This document shows positions 20,758 to 34,480 of a stretch of 64,000 bases of DNA, in pieces (positions within the stretch are counted from its first letter, which is position 1; the number at the start of each line of letters is the position of its first letter). This DNA is from Parus major (Eukaryota; Chordata; Aves; Passeriformes; Paridae). The position numbers and the translations under genes were made by a program. The stretch spans positions 1,180,088 through 1,244,087 of the forward strand of contig NC_031783.1 of assembly GCF_001522545.3 (NCBI RefSeq), in the 5' to 3' direction. The notes under the pieces are model-generated. The model searched no databases. It had not been told where the DNA came from and saw only the letters and a list, made by a program, of their open reading frames with translations.

Positions 20758-23700
20758 GGTGGGAATGGAGGGGCACAGCAGATGAATCTTCCCACGCTTG
20801 TCTGGGAAGCACAGTCCCTAGAAGAGGGACAGCATGGAGGTGGTGAGCCTGCAGCCCCCAGGGAGATGGCTCTGCTCCGTGGGCACCTCCTGGTCCCAGA
20901 GACTGGAGCCCCAGAGACTGGAGCTTCTGAGACCTCAGTATGGAGCTCCCAGTTTGAGATTTAAACCCAGGACAGCAGAGGAATTTTTGCCCAAACCCTG
21001 CAGGTATGCCTGTGTACACTGATCCCATTATCGACCCTCTTCTCTCAAACCACCCCAGAGGAAAAGGAAAACAAACACTATTAAAGGCGTTGGAGCTAAA
21101 CCACCTCAAAGTGACATTGAGGTGTCCAGGTGACCTGCCTGGCCAGCCAGAGCCTCTCTGGGGCAGCCCCAGCCCAGCTCAGGGACCATTTCCCTGCTGA
21201 GGGCAGGGGATAAAAGAGAAAAGAGTCAGAAGCCCCAGTACCATGCTGCTCACGGACTCATTTGGCTTTGCCATCTCCTGGGGTATGGCAGTGCCAGAGC
21301 CTACCAAGGTGTTCCATGTGGATGTGTGATCCAGTGCAAAGAGGGCAGTGGGATGGATGAACTGAATGGGAGAGGCTGCAGACTGACAGCCTGTAACCTG
21401 CTGTTAAAGCTGCTGGAAAAGCAGTCCAGCCTCCCTGGCCCCGTGGGACTGATACCATCCTGTGACAGAACAGGGATAATCTGGCCTGGAAAACCAATTC
21501 AAGCTAAACTACACATTCCCCACTCCCAGGTGGTGCCAGGATCAAAATGTCCAGGCGATATCCCTGCAGTACCCTGGCACTGGGCTTCCCTGGGGACAGC
21601 AGTGTCAAGCCTGTCCCACAGCCTGGCCCCCACCAGCTCTGAGATGGGCAGGAGGCCCAGCCCCCCCAGTCCTCATCTCACAGAGGAGCCAGACCTGCAC
21701 AGGCACCACAGCCATGAAATTAAGCTCCTTCACAGATGGCCAAGCAGTCATGGGGCACCCAACACTGATGCAAATGCCTGTGACACCCCTCCAGATGCTG
21801 CTTTGCTTTGGAGGGACTTGCCAGCTTCTCCTGGGAAAAGAAGCAAATTTGAAGGCTCATTCCTGTGTGTCGGGTTCATTCTCAGGGGCCAAACCCTCTC
21901 CCCATGTATCAGGTCCCAGGGCAGAGCTCTGCCCCAGAAACCCTGCAGCCAGGCTGGTGTGGGAATGCAGAAAGGAGAAGCAGCTCCAGATTGGCACCAA
22001 TTTGGCAGCTGGAGCCATTTGGGGAAAAAATCTGCTCCCTGGCTTCTGGGAAGAAGGAGACAAGATTTGGAAGATTGGAAGGGAAACAGCGTGTGTCTCT
22101 GCAGCTTTGGGCAGCAGGGTCAGGGAGTTGCCTGCGGGCAGACCCAGGCAGTGGCTCAAGAGCCTGACAGCCCCTGCAACGTGCCCTGCTCCCCAGTGGC
22201 CTGGAGTGTGCCTAGCCATAGCCCACATCCTTCTGCACATGGTCTGGGGGGCTTCCCTGAAGGGCTGGGGGACACCATTGCCTCTCCCAGGGCAGGGGGA
22301 TCGGCACAGCAGTGCCAGGGGGCTGGGATCAGAGTGGGATGGGCAGGGAAGGGGCACCTGCAGCATCACCACACCAGAGGATGAGAGGATGGGTTGCCAT
22401 GTGGCCCCATGATAGTGCCCACCTCCCACAGCTGGATGGCATTTCTGCTGCTCCCCTTGGTGAGCCCCCACCTTGGGGCTGAAGCCCTACAGCCCTGTGG
22501 TTTTTTCCCTGATCATCTTGTCCCGGTACACAGGGATGCTCTGGCTGCAGCCTGCAGTACCAGTGGCCCTGGGGACAGTCCCACCTGCCCCATGCCCAGG
22601 CTGTGGCTGTGCTGGGCTGAAGAGTGCTCCTGTGCTCTGGTTACCCACTCTCCTCACCACCTAGGGGCATCCCCTTCCCCTGGGAGCACGGTGAGAGCGT
22701 TTGTGTGATAAAATCACCTGCATTGAACCGTTTCAAATGTCTTTCTGAGGTTTGACATCAAACAGTGGATTATCTCCCACCTACCATGGGGATAGGGAAT
22801 GAGCTGTAGTGTGGCTTTCCCAGGGGCAGGATGAGCTGCAGGCAGGGCTGGAGGACACCCCCCTGCATGCCCACGTTGTGGGCTGAGCTGGTAGTCGACC
22901 CTGCCACTAAGATCTGCTCATGCAGAAAATAGGCAAAAACGTCCCCTTGTAACGAACCCGCATCCCCTGGGATGTGGAGAGGAGCCCCGGGGGTGCAGCC
23001 CTGACCTGCAGCAGCCCAGGCTGATTTCTCCAATCACAATGGGATGTGCAGGCAGAGCTTGGGGCCTCCCACCTGCAGGTTCACCTCAGCACTCCCAGCC
23101 TGCCCGTGGGGACACGCTGGTCCTTCAGCCCTCAGCCACGCTGTGTGTGCGTCACGCCTGTGAGCTGTGACAGCTCCACACACGCTGCGCTCCCAGGGGA
23201 GCAGAAGGGATGCAGCAGCAGCTGGGCAGGATGGGGCCCCTCCGAGCATCACTCCCTGGCTCCAGCCACTGAGCCTGGGGTGCCCTGAGCATCCTGGACC
23301 TGCTTGTCCCTGGTCCCCTGCCCCGTGTCACCCTGCTAGAGGGCAAGAAACCAAGAGTGGTGGAGCGGGGAGCTGGGCGCCTCGGCCCCGCTGTGATGCA
23401 CGTCGCCTGTTTGCAGGTCAGTTGAACAAACATTTGCTGTTTATATGCCAGAGGCAGATTAAATCTTTGCTGGAAGACTGGAACTGGTTGTTCCATTCTT
23501 GCACACCTGATCCTCCTCCTCCTCCAAGGCTGCTGCGCGAGCTGTTTGTTCCCCTCCTGTGCCCAGTGGTGCAGAGGATGGCAGAGAGATGTCCCGTGTA
23601 GGGACAGGCAGCTTGGCTGCTTCCACATCCTTAACGCTGCAGAGAGGAACAGCAAGGGAGAAAGACCAAAAAGAAAGAATGGGAGAGAGTGGGGAAGTGC

Positions 23701-25359
23701 CCTGCGTGTGAGCCAGGCAGGCTCCGGCAGAGTGGAGACATCCCCCGAGCCGGCTCAGGCCCTGCAGAGCCGGGAGACAGGCGTTGTGGCTCCTGGTTGC
23801 TGAGCAGTTCCCGCACCAGCAGATCTTCGTGGTCTGCTGAGTCTCTCTCTGCCACAACACATTATTTCCAGTGGGCTGTCAGCTGCGGCGGTGGGGGCCG
23901 TGCCTGGGGGCAGGGACCGCGCACCTGTGCCTGGGAATTGCAGCATCCCCGCTCTCCTCCCCGGGACTGCCGAGGGGAGAGGGGCACGCTCCGATGGAGG
24001 GAGCAGAGTGGCACGGGGAGAAGAAAGAGAAGGAGAGACAAAGGGAAGGAAGAAGAGAGAGATGCCCACGAAAGAGATCTGCAGTCCCTGGTGCTCCAGT
24101 ACTTAAAGAATCCCAGCCTGGTCTTCAGGCACAGGTATGCAGGGAAGGACACAGCCATTGGGGCAGCTGAGCCACGGCACCTGAGCTCATGTCTCAAATA
24201 ATGACCAAAACTCAATTTCCGTGATATAGGATGAGCATCTGCAGTACTGCTCCAATTTTCCTAACCCATCAGCCATCCCAGCAGCCCAGGTGCTGCTGAG
24301 TGCAGTACAAAGAATGCACATCCCTACTCTGAATCTGCAGGAGCTTCTGTGGAGGCTGTGGAAATGTTTAGCCCCTGAAGTTGCTGCAGCAGGGAGTTCT
24401 TGGCATACCACCCAGAGCTTCATCCTCCAGCTTGTGCCCACAAGTCTCATTGGATGGCCCCCCAATTCTTTGACTGATAGAAGCAGCAACCACGGTCCCT
24501 GTCCACCCTCCAGACACATGTTTCACCACCACACCCCTGCTTCACCATCTCCTTTCCAGTCTGAAGCTGGACACAGGGCCAAACCCTTCCAGATCCCATC
24601 CCCTTTCCTGAGCCTGCTCCTGGTGTGTGGCAGCCACTTGCAGGAGGGGGCTCAGTCCAGTGGGTTTCCTGTACCAATACAAACCCTCTCCACCTGTAGG
24701 TGGGCATGGCAACTTGCCCTGACGTGCTTTTGCAGACTCCCAAGAACTTTTCTGACTGGAACAAAGACCCCATCTCTCAAATTGATGTCCTTTCTTTGCT
24801 GCTGACCTCCAAGTGCTCCAGTGCTGACTGGGAGGCTGCCAAGGGAGCTGCAACGCTCCCATGGAAATTGGCTGCCCTCAACCTTTCCCAGATGGCTGTA
24901 GGACATGGCATGGAGAAATGTGCTCAAGAAAGGCACTGAAGTTCTTCCCCAATAAGTGCTGTTGTGATGAACCTCCTGCCTTGCACCTTGTCCTGTAGCT
25001 TAGGATTCCTGTGGTCTCTTACAAAGCTGGTCCTACCCTCCACAGGTGGGATTTCATTGCTATGAAATCCATGGTTGGCCCTGCACACCAAGCAACAACC
25101 TCAGGACAACCCTCCCCTGCTCCTACATCCACCAATTTCTTCCTTCCAGGCTGTCCAGGCCACTCATTTCCCAGGGCTCAGCATCACTCCGGGCTGTGTG
25201 GCCCTGGCGTTGCTGTTTGTCATGCAGGGATGCATTGCCCTGGTGACTCTGCCAGGATGGGACAGTGTGGAGCAGAAGGATGGCCCTTTGATGGGATCAC
25301 ACACCAACCCCACAAACCTTCCTGCTCCTGCCATTACCCGGCCTCTGCCTTTCTGGAAA
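20758..25359. other. Upstream of PRR35, no gene recognised
   Basis: GC-moderate, with many short overlapping frames and no recognised repeats. It would be intronic if the exon near 38.4 kb belongs to PRR35. A purine-rich patch lies at about 24000-24070. One splice-bounded open segment is listed separately. Confidence 0.3.
22785..22966 (-). other. Candidate 182-nt exon, unidentified
   Basis: Bounded by CTCCACATCCCAG| and ATG|GTAGGT on the minus strand, with one fully open frame (2 nt plus 60 codons) containing DVFAYFLHEQILVAGS. It does not join in the PRR35 frame and I do not recognise the peptide. It may be a chance open segment or a remnant. Confidence 0.2.
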
Positions 25360-25620
25360 TTCCCGTGATGTTTTATCCCGTTTTCCGCCGAGCTGTGGCT
25401 GGAGCAGCCGGGCAGCTCCGCGGGAGGGGAGCGCTGGGGCCGGAGCCACTGATCAATGCAGAGCACTTTCCCTACACTGCACGCTTTTGCCGCAGGGGCC
25501 GCTCGCTTATTAGCGGCTATCGGGTCCCTTTTCCTTTTCATAGCCTGGAGTTGTGTGATTTGAGCTTTTAAGCGTTTATCGGAGCCGGGATGAAGGCAAT
25601 TGGCCATGGCAAAGCGGCAG
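25360..25620. promoter_or_regulatory. Possible conserved non-coding element
   Basis: CpG-containing but mixed-composition block with a perfect 6-bp inverted repeat, GCCGCT (25498-25503) and AGCGGC (25512-25517), around an 8-nt loop. Nearby are TGATCAATGCAG and AAGCGTTTATCGG. A plus-strand donor-like GGCGG|GTGAGG follows at about 25650. No protein is identified. Confidence 0.22.
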
Positions 25621-28600
25621 GCACCCGGCAAGAGGAGGGAAGCGTGGCGGGTGAGGCTGGGGGCTCTGCACCTCCCCAGCCTCACCCTGCACAGCCGCTT
25701 TGTGAGGGACTGTGTGAGCCCATCCCACCTCCTCTGGGTCCCTACATCAGCAGCTTTGAAACTATTCCCACCTCGAGCTGTGCCTTCCTCCAGCTTGATC
25801 TCAATTATTGCACCAAAATCTCTTCCCCAAACCACGTCTTCAGAAGAGCTGGGGTTTCCTGTCTCCTCCAGTCAATCTTTCCACGTCTGCTCACTCAGCA
25901 CATCTTCATGTCCAGGGCCAGAGGTCAGGCCATGTCCTGTAGCTCAGTGTGGCTCTGCTGCTCAGAGGGTTCTTCATCACCAATTCTGTGTCTCCATATG
26001 TGGGCTCACCAAACCGTGTGCTTCACATCCCAGGGGCAAGACAAAGTCAGAGTCATGGTCTACAAATCTGACAACATTTGGATTCCCAGCCTTTGGGTTT
26101 CCAGTGTTTGGAGGGATCTGGAGTTTCTGGTTGGGGAAGCTTAGCTCTCTTCACAGGTCGATTTTGGTGAGACCCAAACCCCAGCCCAGACATGGGGTGA
26201 GTCCATCTTTGTGAGAATAGCTGCCTTTGGATGTGCAGGTTGTCTGGCATCTCCTGCCTGGCCTTGGGGTGTCCTTCAGCCAGATGATGAGCATAATACC
26301 TGTAGTCACAGCACCTCATTTTCACAGACCTCCCGCATTTTGGGTCAAATCTTCTCCCATTTTTGCACTTGTTCAAGAAGCGTTGCTATGTCTCTGACCT
26401 CTCCTCTAGCCTCCACCCACAAAAAGTTGGCCTGAAGGCTCTCTGTGGCAACCCCAACACCCCGTGAAAAGCATTCAGCCAAGTGGCAATGGGCTGGAGT
26501 CATCATCGTCTGCCTGTGACACTCACAGCACAACTCACAGCCTCCTTGAGAGATGAGATCAGGCCGTCACAGCCTCCAGGCTACTCTCCAGAGACGTGAG
26601 GGTCCTGCACCACAAAAGGGTTTCCTCCCACAGCCTTTCCTGCTGTGAACCCTTCAGGGGAAGAGGCAGGCTGGTGAGGAGATATAAGACTGTCTCTCCA
26701 CATTATATCAACCACCGGCAAAGCTTCTGCCTCAGCCCCACTGTGGGAGCTTCCTACATCTTCCTCCACCTCCACTCTACCTGCTAATGGAGCCCCAGGA
26801 GACCACAGGCTCCCAGCCATGGAGTCAGCAACTCATTGGCAAAATGGTCTCCAAATTTGTGAAGACATCATCAGTGTCCAAATGGAAATGTGCAGCTGGA
26901 TAGAGGGAAAAGTGTCTGTACAACTCAGGAGGATCAACAGTGTGGCTTTCACTCAGGGATGTGCAGAGGAGGTGGTGTCCAGGCTGGTGAGCATGGGAAG
27001 ATTATGGACAGCTGGAGAGAACTTGGGGGGCTTAAGAAGTGTGTGCATCTGAAAGAGGAATGTAGGTCCAGCCATCCTTTGTGCTAAAGTCTGTGTCATG
27101 CCTGTAATGTGCAGGGCTTTCCTGTTTCCAGAAAAAAATCCATAGCTTCTTCCATTTTCTATGACCTCTGAAATTCCTTTCCCCACTTAAAAGTTTCTCC
27201 TTCTCCTGCTGGTGTGACAGCTGAGGATGGATCCCACACCTGTGACCATGTGCACTGGGAGGTTCCCTTTCAGCCTTCCATCTGGAGGACCCCTGGGGAT
27301 GGTGGCAATCTCCAGGAGCCCTTTCTGGTCACAGGCACCCGTTGGCTCTGCTGTGGCACACCAGCAGCAGTTCATGACAGCAGTGTGGGGCTCAGCTCTG
27401 CTCTGATTACCAAAATCTGCTTCTCCCACCCACCACAGACCAAACCACATGAGTGTCCTCAGTGTAGGCACAGATGTTAGAGCATCTCTCTGCCCACGTG
27501 AGCACAGATCCCCAGCCTGGGTATGGACAAGATTCCACCTCCTCTGCCACCTCCCCTGCAAAGCAATCAGCTCTGCCATACACTGAGATGCATTTAATCA
27601 CCCCTTGACCAACTCAAAGGCTCCCTGAGCCTCCCCAGACTTCTGCAGCCCAGTTCCTCATACTAGAAATGTTCTCCTCCACTTCCTTGGACAGCTCAGG
27701 TTCCATAAATGCCCTGGAAATGGGAATGATAAGAAAGGAAGGAGATCTACACTTTGCTTTTCCTGGCTTGGCAGAGCCCAGCTCTTTTTGTGTCCTCTAA
27801 GACACACCAAAGATGGCCAAAAGTTCCCGTATTGATACAGCCTTGTTCACACCCCGAGCTCTCTCCCACCTGCTGTTCTTGTGTCTGCTGCTCAGGTGTT
27901 CTGCTCCACCAAATCACTCTCCATCTTGCCACCAGAAGATGCACCTTCTTGCAGTTCAAACCCACCTGATATCCTCTGGGGACAGGAACCAGAAGTCTTC
28001 ACCCCTCCTCTGCCCCCCTCCTGCCTTGCAGCCCAGCTCTCTCCTGCTCCTGGATGTGTCCACTGCTGAGTCCTCACTTGTGCTTTGCTACAGGAGAGGA
28101 GCTTCACACAAGGACATCCCAAGCATTTCTCTCACCCTTCCCTGTCTCCATTCTTCCTGCTATCTTCAGAGCCTTTCCCACCGTTTCCTCTCTTGGTCCA
28201 GCTCCTGCCAGTCAAGATTCTGGCTCTGCTCATGTCTTGGATGTGGCTCCTTTCCTGCAAAGCTGCTTTTTAGCCCATTTGCCAGGATATGCCCTTCTGC
28301 AGGGAGTTACTGCTCCCACTTTGCCATTCCCTTTCTCCAGGGAAAGGAGAACCTTGCACAGCCCATTGAGCCTGGCAGTCCAGCCAGGTTTTGACCCACC
28401 TTGTCTTTACATTTCCAGTTTGGCCATGAGGACACTGCAGGAGACATGTCAGGGGCCATGCTAAGGTCCCTTAAACATGATCCCTTTCTCTCCCTCCCCT
28501 GTTCCAGCAGCCAGTCCTTCCCTCACAGTGGGCAGTTTTGCTGCTCTGGCAAGATTTATCCCCAGTTAATTCACCCTGGCACCTTCTTGCCATCCTTGAA

Positions 28601-29900
28601 GATGGAAAGGACGTCAAGGAGGGCTCACAGAGACCAGGATTATGTCTGGCTCACTCTGGGTACTCACTGATGGGTCTGAGCCGTGTGTGCTGCAGGGCCA
28701 GGGGCCATTGTGTCCCTGCAAGGACCTCTGCACATCTCAGCAGAGACTGGGGTGGAGCTAGCAGGACCCACAGTTGGCCCTCTTGGGGCTTTCTCACTTG
28801 GCTCAGTGTCCCCAGGGGCTTGCAAAGCAGAACATTGCTGGTGGCAGCCACCCAGCCCTCATTTGGGATCACCTTACACAGCCAAAGAACTTTGCTGAGT
28901 ACACCCTCAGCATACAGACCTGCTAGCAGACACACTCAGTCTGTCTCCCTCCTGATGGACTCTCCTGCCAGCTCAGGTAGGCAGGGGAGGGCAGGAAAGG
29001 GGACCCCAGGTCACAGGGCACAGACTTCATGCACAGCACACCCCTTCATTTTCCTGGCTGCGATTCTGCTCTCCCAGGGTAATCCCCAAAGATCCTCCCT
29101 CCCCTAAGTCACAGGACAGGTCCCTTTTTAGCCAAAACATGGCCAAATGGGGCCATGATTTCAAACACTCCTAGAAAAGGGGGGCTGTTGCAATGCTGGG
29201 GCCCCACCCAGGAGGACGTGGGTTTATCCCTGCTCTTGCCTGCCAGCTCCCAGCACTGGCTCCAGCAATCTGGAGCAGCATTTGGAGGCAGCAATGGATG
29301 GAGCCATTTAAATCATGACAAGGTCTAACCAGCCACCAAGGAATTGATGAAGGACTCGGTGTGTTTAAGGTTAAAGCCAAAAAATAAGCTTGAGAGTGGG
29401 GGCTTGATATGCTGTTCTGGCAGTGACACTGGTGCAGTTTTGTGACCACATCCATTAAATCCAGCCCGCTTTAAAACCCATTTAGAAATGGTCCTAAGTA
29501 GGAATATTCCCTGCTTCTCCCTCCCTATCCTTAGGGGAGCACAAACAATTCCACCTGCTAAATAAAAATTTAAAGGGGAAATGGTCCAAGGCTGTTTGGG
29601 AGAGCAGGGGAATTGTAGAGCACAAAAGCTGGCTGGGATGGACTCCAGAGAATGTGGAGGAGCTCTTCCAGGCAGAAGCCTTCTCCCAGGGATGGGACAC
29701 CCTGACATAGCACCAGCACACGAGGACACCCATAAAGCCTTCAGGAGAGGAACTCAGATCGTTCCTGGGGAATACCCAGCAGAGAGGAGGGGGGAGGCTG
29801 TTCCACAGGGAACATCACGCAGCACATCACACCCTGAGCACATCACACCTCTTTGCAGCCTCTTTGCAGGCAGATTTCTCTCCAAAATACATTTTCATTC
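25621..29900. other. Non-coding, no recognised feature
   Basis: No gene or classified repeat is recognised. A minus-strand frame at 26581-26820 has a slightly protein-like acidic stretch but no splice signals or similarity I can name. Confidence 0.3.
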
Positions 29901-29947
29901 GTATTTATTATTATTATAATTATTGGTATTGGTATTGGTATTATTAC
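29901..29947. repeat. TTA / TATTGG microsatellite
   Basis: Runs of TATTATTAT followed by four GGTATT-type hexamers form a short AT-rich simple repeat. Confidence 0.85.
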
Positions 29948-30779
29948 CATGTTTATTCAGGAAGCTCTGCAGTGCTGTGGGCTGACCTGTGGGCAGCAGG
30001 CACCTCTCTACTCTCTGCCTGGTACTTGGGGATAGTGTTTGGTTGGGCTTTTCATGCAGATCAAGGGTGGTGCTGCCTTTTGGGATCCTCCCTGTGCTTC
30101 CAGCTGCATTACACCCCAAAAATGGGCTGAGCTGCTCAGCCCCTGGCCCGGCCGTGGGCAGTGCCTGGGCTGCAGCGTGGGGACAGGAGCCGAGGGATGC
30201 TGCTGGAACTGCGGCGGGCAGGGAGCACTTGGCCACCAAATTGCCCAGCGAGGTCTGTGCTGGCCAAGGGATGACCAGGAGGAGTAACAAGGGCCCGAGG
30301 CACAGCCACCGGGAGGAGACAGGGATGTTATTAGCTGGTGCAGGATGCAGCTCGTTAACCTGTGCTGTGCCGCAAGACGAGGTGTAGTGGCCGTGCAGCC
30401 GCATTCCTGCGGGTCCCGGGAGCCCGCACGCTGCCGGCAGCAGCCGCTGTGACAGTCCCCGGGATGCCGGTGCAGGAGGGGGCTCTGTCAGCATCCCCCT
30501 TCCAAACCGGGGTTCCCCCCACTGCCTCTGGGTACAGCAGCGCTCTGAAATTCCTTGGGATCTCCAGGAAAGAGTGAGAAGACCTAAGGGAATGAGAGGT
30601 GACACATCCACAACCTCCTCTCCCAGATTTTCACCGAGGGGAGCCCAAATCCTCGCCATGGAGGAGTGAGAGCAGGGCAGCAGCATCCAGTGGGCGCCAG
30701 AAACTTCTCCTGTGCCAGCCCCAGGATTTGCCACCACCCTGGTGCACTGCTGGGCCTCACTGACCTGATTTCCTTACCT

Positions 30780-31140
30780 TTTTTCAAGAAGCCCCTGACT
30801 GCTGTGAACTGTTCCTTGTTATGTGACCTTTTGATTTAATTGCCAAAATTTCTACAAACACGCATTCCCTGGCGTGAGGAAGTATATTCCTAGTTGACAC
30901 CATTAAGCATCTCAGTAACTCACCTCCTCTGGCAATTCAGCAGCTCAGTTTAGTTTTCACTTCCTTTAAGAAGGATTTAGAGGGGAAAAAAATATGGATA
31001 ACAAGCACAGTACTGTCTTACTGTTAAATTTCCCCCTTCCCCTGGTTTGTATTTTTTCACAATTGCAGATACTCATCACATCTCTGAACCTGCAGAAAAC
31101 CATTGATCTTTCTGATTATTACCCAAATTAAAATTAACCT
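30780..31140. promoter_or_regulatory. AT-rich island, possible enhancer
   Basis: About 360 bp markedly richer in A and T than the CpG-rich flanks, non-repetitive, with homeodomain-type core sites (ATTA, TAAT) and a polypyrimidine run. It is inferred only from composition. Confidence 0.22.
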
Positions 31141-31439
31141 GCCCTCCGTGTCCTCCCAGGCTGGTTCCCTTTTCCTGATGTATCTTTTCATTTTTCAGTG
31201 GGGAAACAAGTCAGACCTCTGCAGCCACCACACGGTCACGGGGAAATCATCCAAAATCCTCCACAAACTTTCTATTGTCAGGGACTCGCGTGAGCAGATC
31301 CCCGGTGAAGGCAGTCGGGTGTGTCATTAGGAGAGCAACCCAAGCAGAAAGGCCCCATATGACCTCCCCGGTGCCGAGTGCCTTTAATAATCAGGAGTTA
31401 CACGGCTCGCAAAGAGAGCGGGATCAAAGAGCATCACTC

Positions 31440-32120
31440 GGGAGCAGCCGGCTCCCTGCTCCCGGCGGGTTTGCACATCCCCGCTCCGGGTACCGGATCC
31501 GCTCCCGGCAGAGCTCTGCCTGTGGCGTGGCACAGGGCTTCCCTGGGCACCGCCAGACGCGTGGAAATTTATTTGGGAGAGTGCAAAACTGGCAGGAGCG
31601 GGCAGCTTTTAACAGGGGATTGTTTTCCGCTCCAGGTCCGCAGTGGGTTTTGTTCCCTGCCCGGACCCACAGTGAGTCCCTCTGCTGCCTCCAGCTCCTT
31701 CCACCCTCCGCGCACCCCATCCCTCCCCAAAACAGATTGAAATGTCAGGACTTACAGCTCGGCCCCCGTCCCGGCTGGGTCCCTGCTCAGGGCCGGGAGG
31801 CTGCGGGAGCGGGGCGAGGGCTGTTCCCCCCGTCTGGCACCCAGCGTCCCCAAACCCCGCCGAGGCGGGGGCAGGTGATGTCCGAAGCCACTCCTGAGCA
31901 TTTACAGGGTTGTTTGCAGGAAACATCAAACTCGGGAACAGAAGCGCCAACCCAGGAGTCATCGCCCCCCCTCTCCGTCCCTCCCCACCCTCTTGCTTGG
32001 TCTCATTTGTACCGATTTGCCCCGCAGGCTTCGCGCTGATTTGCCGTGTCCCTGGCAGGGCTTCGACCGGGGAGGGGGAGCGGGAGCCAGACGGGGAGCG
32101 GATCGGGGGGAGCAGCCACG
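31440..32120. promoter_or_regulatory. CpG-rich patch
   Basis: Elevated CG dinucleotides and GC content, with CCCCGCTCCGGG-type sequence. No first exon or start codon could be tied to it. It could be an orphan CpG island, common near developmental loci. Confidence 0.35.
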
Positions 32121-32339
32121 GGGAGGGTGGTGGGGACCAACAGGAGCCTGGCTTGCCAAAAGCAGTTCAGACCTAGAAAAAGCTTTAATGTGCACAGACG
32201 GAGCAGGCTGGGAGCAAAACCAGCTGGGCTGGAAGAGAACGTGCTCGGCGAGAGGCTGGTTTGGGGCTGGGTGCGTGCGTGGCTCCGGGCTGGCTCCTTG
32301 CTCCAGCCCTCAGCTCCCGGAGGGAAGGCAGAGAAGGGA

Positions 32340-33039
32340 GGGGAAGGTTACATGTGAAAACTCCCCTTCCAACATCAACTTTCCCTATCGACCAGTGATT
32401 CGCAGGATGCCAGCCTGGTTTTCTCCGGTATTAATGATTTACCTGCTCCAGTCACCACTCTTGCCCTGACAGCTCCCGCACCACATATCCGGATCAAGAT
32501 CCCCCTCTATGCCACCAGACGGGTCCCCTCGAGCTGGGACAGTCCCACCATCATCCCCACCCTGTGCCCACCCTGGAGCCGATGCCATCACTGCCGTGTC
32601 GTGCCCACCCTGCTGCCCGTGCCCTGTGTGGACTGAGCACCGTCAGCCACTGGGAGAGACAGAAACCCCACATGGGGGTGATTCGGAGCTTGGGTGCTGC
32701 CCTTCTCCCTTTGCAGGTCCTTTTCCCCTAGAAGTGAGTCCCAGACCATCCAGCTGGGGTGTCTGGCACCCACCAGGGTGTTTGCCCTGGTTAGAAGGAC
32801 TGTGAGAAGCTGTGTCCTCACAAGAATCTCCTCACAAGATGCTGGATCCAATCCAGACATCTGCATTGGGCTGTCTCTGCACGGCATTGTTTAATGCAAT
32901 TCCTTAAAATTGGACCATTCCGAAACCTCCTGATGCTCTGGGCCAGCTCATCTCTTTGGGGCCAAGAAAGGACACTCTGTGTCTCCCCTCACACTTCACC
33001 CACCAGCTCCCTGTCACCCATCCATGCCCTCGGTTTGTT
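32340..33039. other. Non-coding between CpG patches
   Basis: An AT-richer segment at 32340-32470 (ACTTTCCCTATCGACCAGTG) is non-repetitive and may be regulatory. The rest shows nothing recognisable. Confidence 0.25.
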
Positions 33040-34480
33040 ATTTTACAGGGCTCTGGTGCGGGTGCTGAAGCTCCGGATCCAGCACCGGGCACGGCACTGT
33101 GGGCACCCCGTGTGCCATGAGGCGGCCCTGGCTCTGCTCTGGTCCCCGGAGCGTGGCAGGGACACGGCCCTTCCCGGGCACTCCGCAGGCAGCCGGCCCC
33201 AATCTGCCGTGGTGCGGGGCCACCTGTGCTGGCTGCCCCCGCCATCTGCGAGGGGCGGCCCGGGGGGCGGCTGCCATCCCCCGCCGGCTCAGCGAGCAGG
33301 GGACAACTGCGGTGGGGGCAGCGCGGCTGCCTCGTCCGTCCGGGTGGATGCCGCTGCATCCCGGAGAGGGGAAGAGGAGGGGATGGGGGCAGCCCCCCCT
33401 CCCCCTCAGGTTCCTGCTGGGAGCTGCTGCCGTGGGGTTTGCGGGGACATTAGCGGGGACAGTGTGCACCCCGGCCTCCCCGGCTGGCTGCAGCATCCAC
33501 TCCCCGCTGCCTCTGGGTGTCCCGTGGTGCAGGGACAGAGCTGGATCCCGGGTGGGTCTTTGGGGGTGGCTTGAATCCGGACCCCCTTGCACTGAGCACA
33601 AGGCTGAGCATGGGGACATCCCATCCCCTCCTGTCCAAGGGTGTCCCAGGGGGAGCAGCCAAAGCACCCCCGGGAGCCTGTTGGCACGGAGATGTCTCTG
33701 CCTCCTGCTCGCGCTGGTGGCAGCCACCATCCTCTCCTCTGTCCCTGCTCAGCTCCAAGAGCATCCCGAGAGCTCCCGGCCGCGGCCGGAGCCCACCGCG
33801 TGTCTGGAGCCCTACACCCGCTGGAGCCAGGCACCGGCAGGCTCATCCAGGCATCCCCCCGGGCGCCGCGGCTGAGGCTGTTCTGCTCACAAGGGAACGT
33901 CGTCCTTTGACGAGCCGATAACGGAGCCTGCCCTGCGCCTTCCTACAGGTAGCCGGAAAGTTTCATTCGTCACCGGCTGCTGGAAAGGTCACGGCGTCCT
34001 CCTCCCCCTACTATTTCTGGCCCGTGCCCTTTCGCCGTCAGCCGGGGAGCGCTCCCGTGCGCTGCACCCCGGTCTCGGTGCGGCCGCGTCCCCGGCGCTG
34101 CTCCCGGGGGCGGTGGGAGCGCTACAGGGAGGATGCTCTGTGCCTGCCCACGCCGTCCGAGCTCTTCACGGACCAGAGAAACCCCTGCGGGGCGGGGGGA
34201 GCCGTGTGCCATCGGCTCCACGGGGAAGTAACGGGAATTTGGGGATGCTGCGGGAATCACCGCGCTGCAGACCCGGAGGAGCTGGGTCTGGCCCCGGGTG
34301 TCACAGGCACTGCTGCAGCGCTCGGTGCTGTGCCTGGAGCGGGGTGCCAGGGATGCAGCGGGGGTCCGGAGGGACCCCGGGAACCTCGCCCAGGGTCGGT
34401 CCCTCCGCACAGACAGACACACGGACAGCTCTCGGCTTCCCTGCGCAGGCTGGGCAGGCGCCGGTGATGGGAAGGAGAGT
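33040..34480. promoter_or_regulatory. CpG island, no gene assigned
   Basis: Dense CG dinucleotides, strongest at 34020-34450 with GGCCGCGTCC and CGGGGGCGGTGGG. Long open frames on both strands are typical of GC-rich non-coding DNA; none shows a known domain. It may be an unmethylated regulatory island inside the region upstream of PRR35. Confidence 0.45.
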
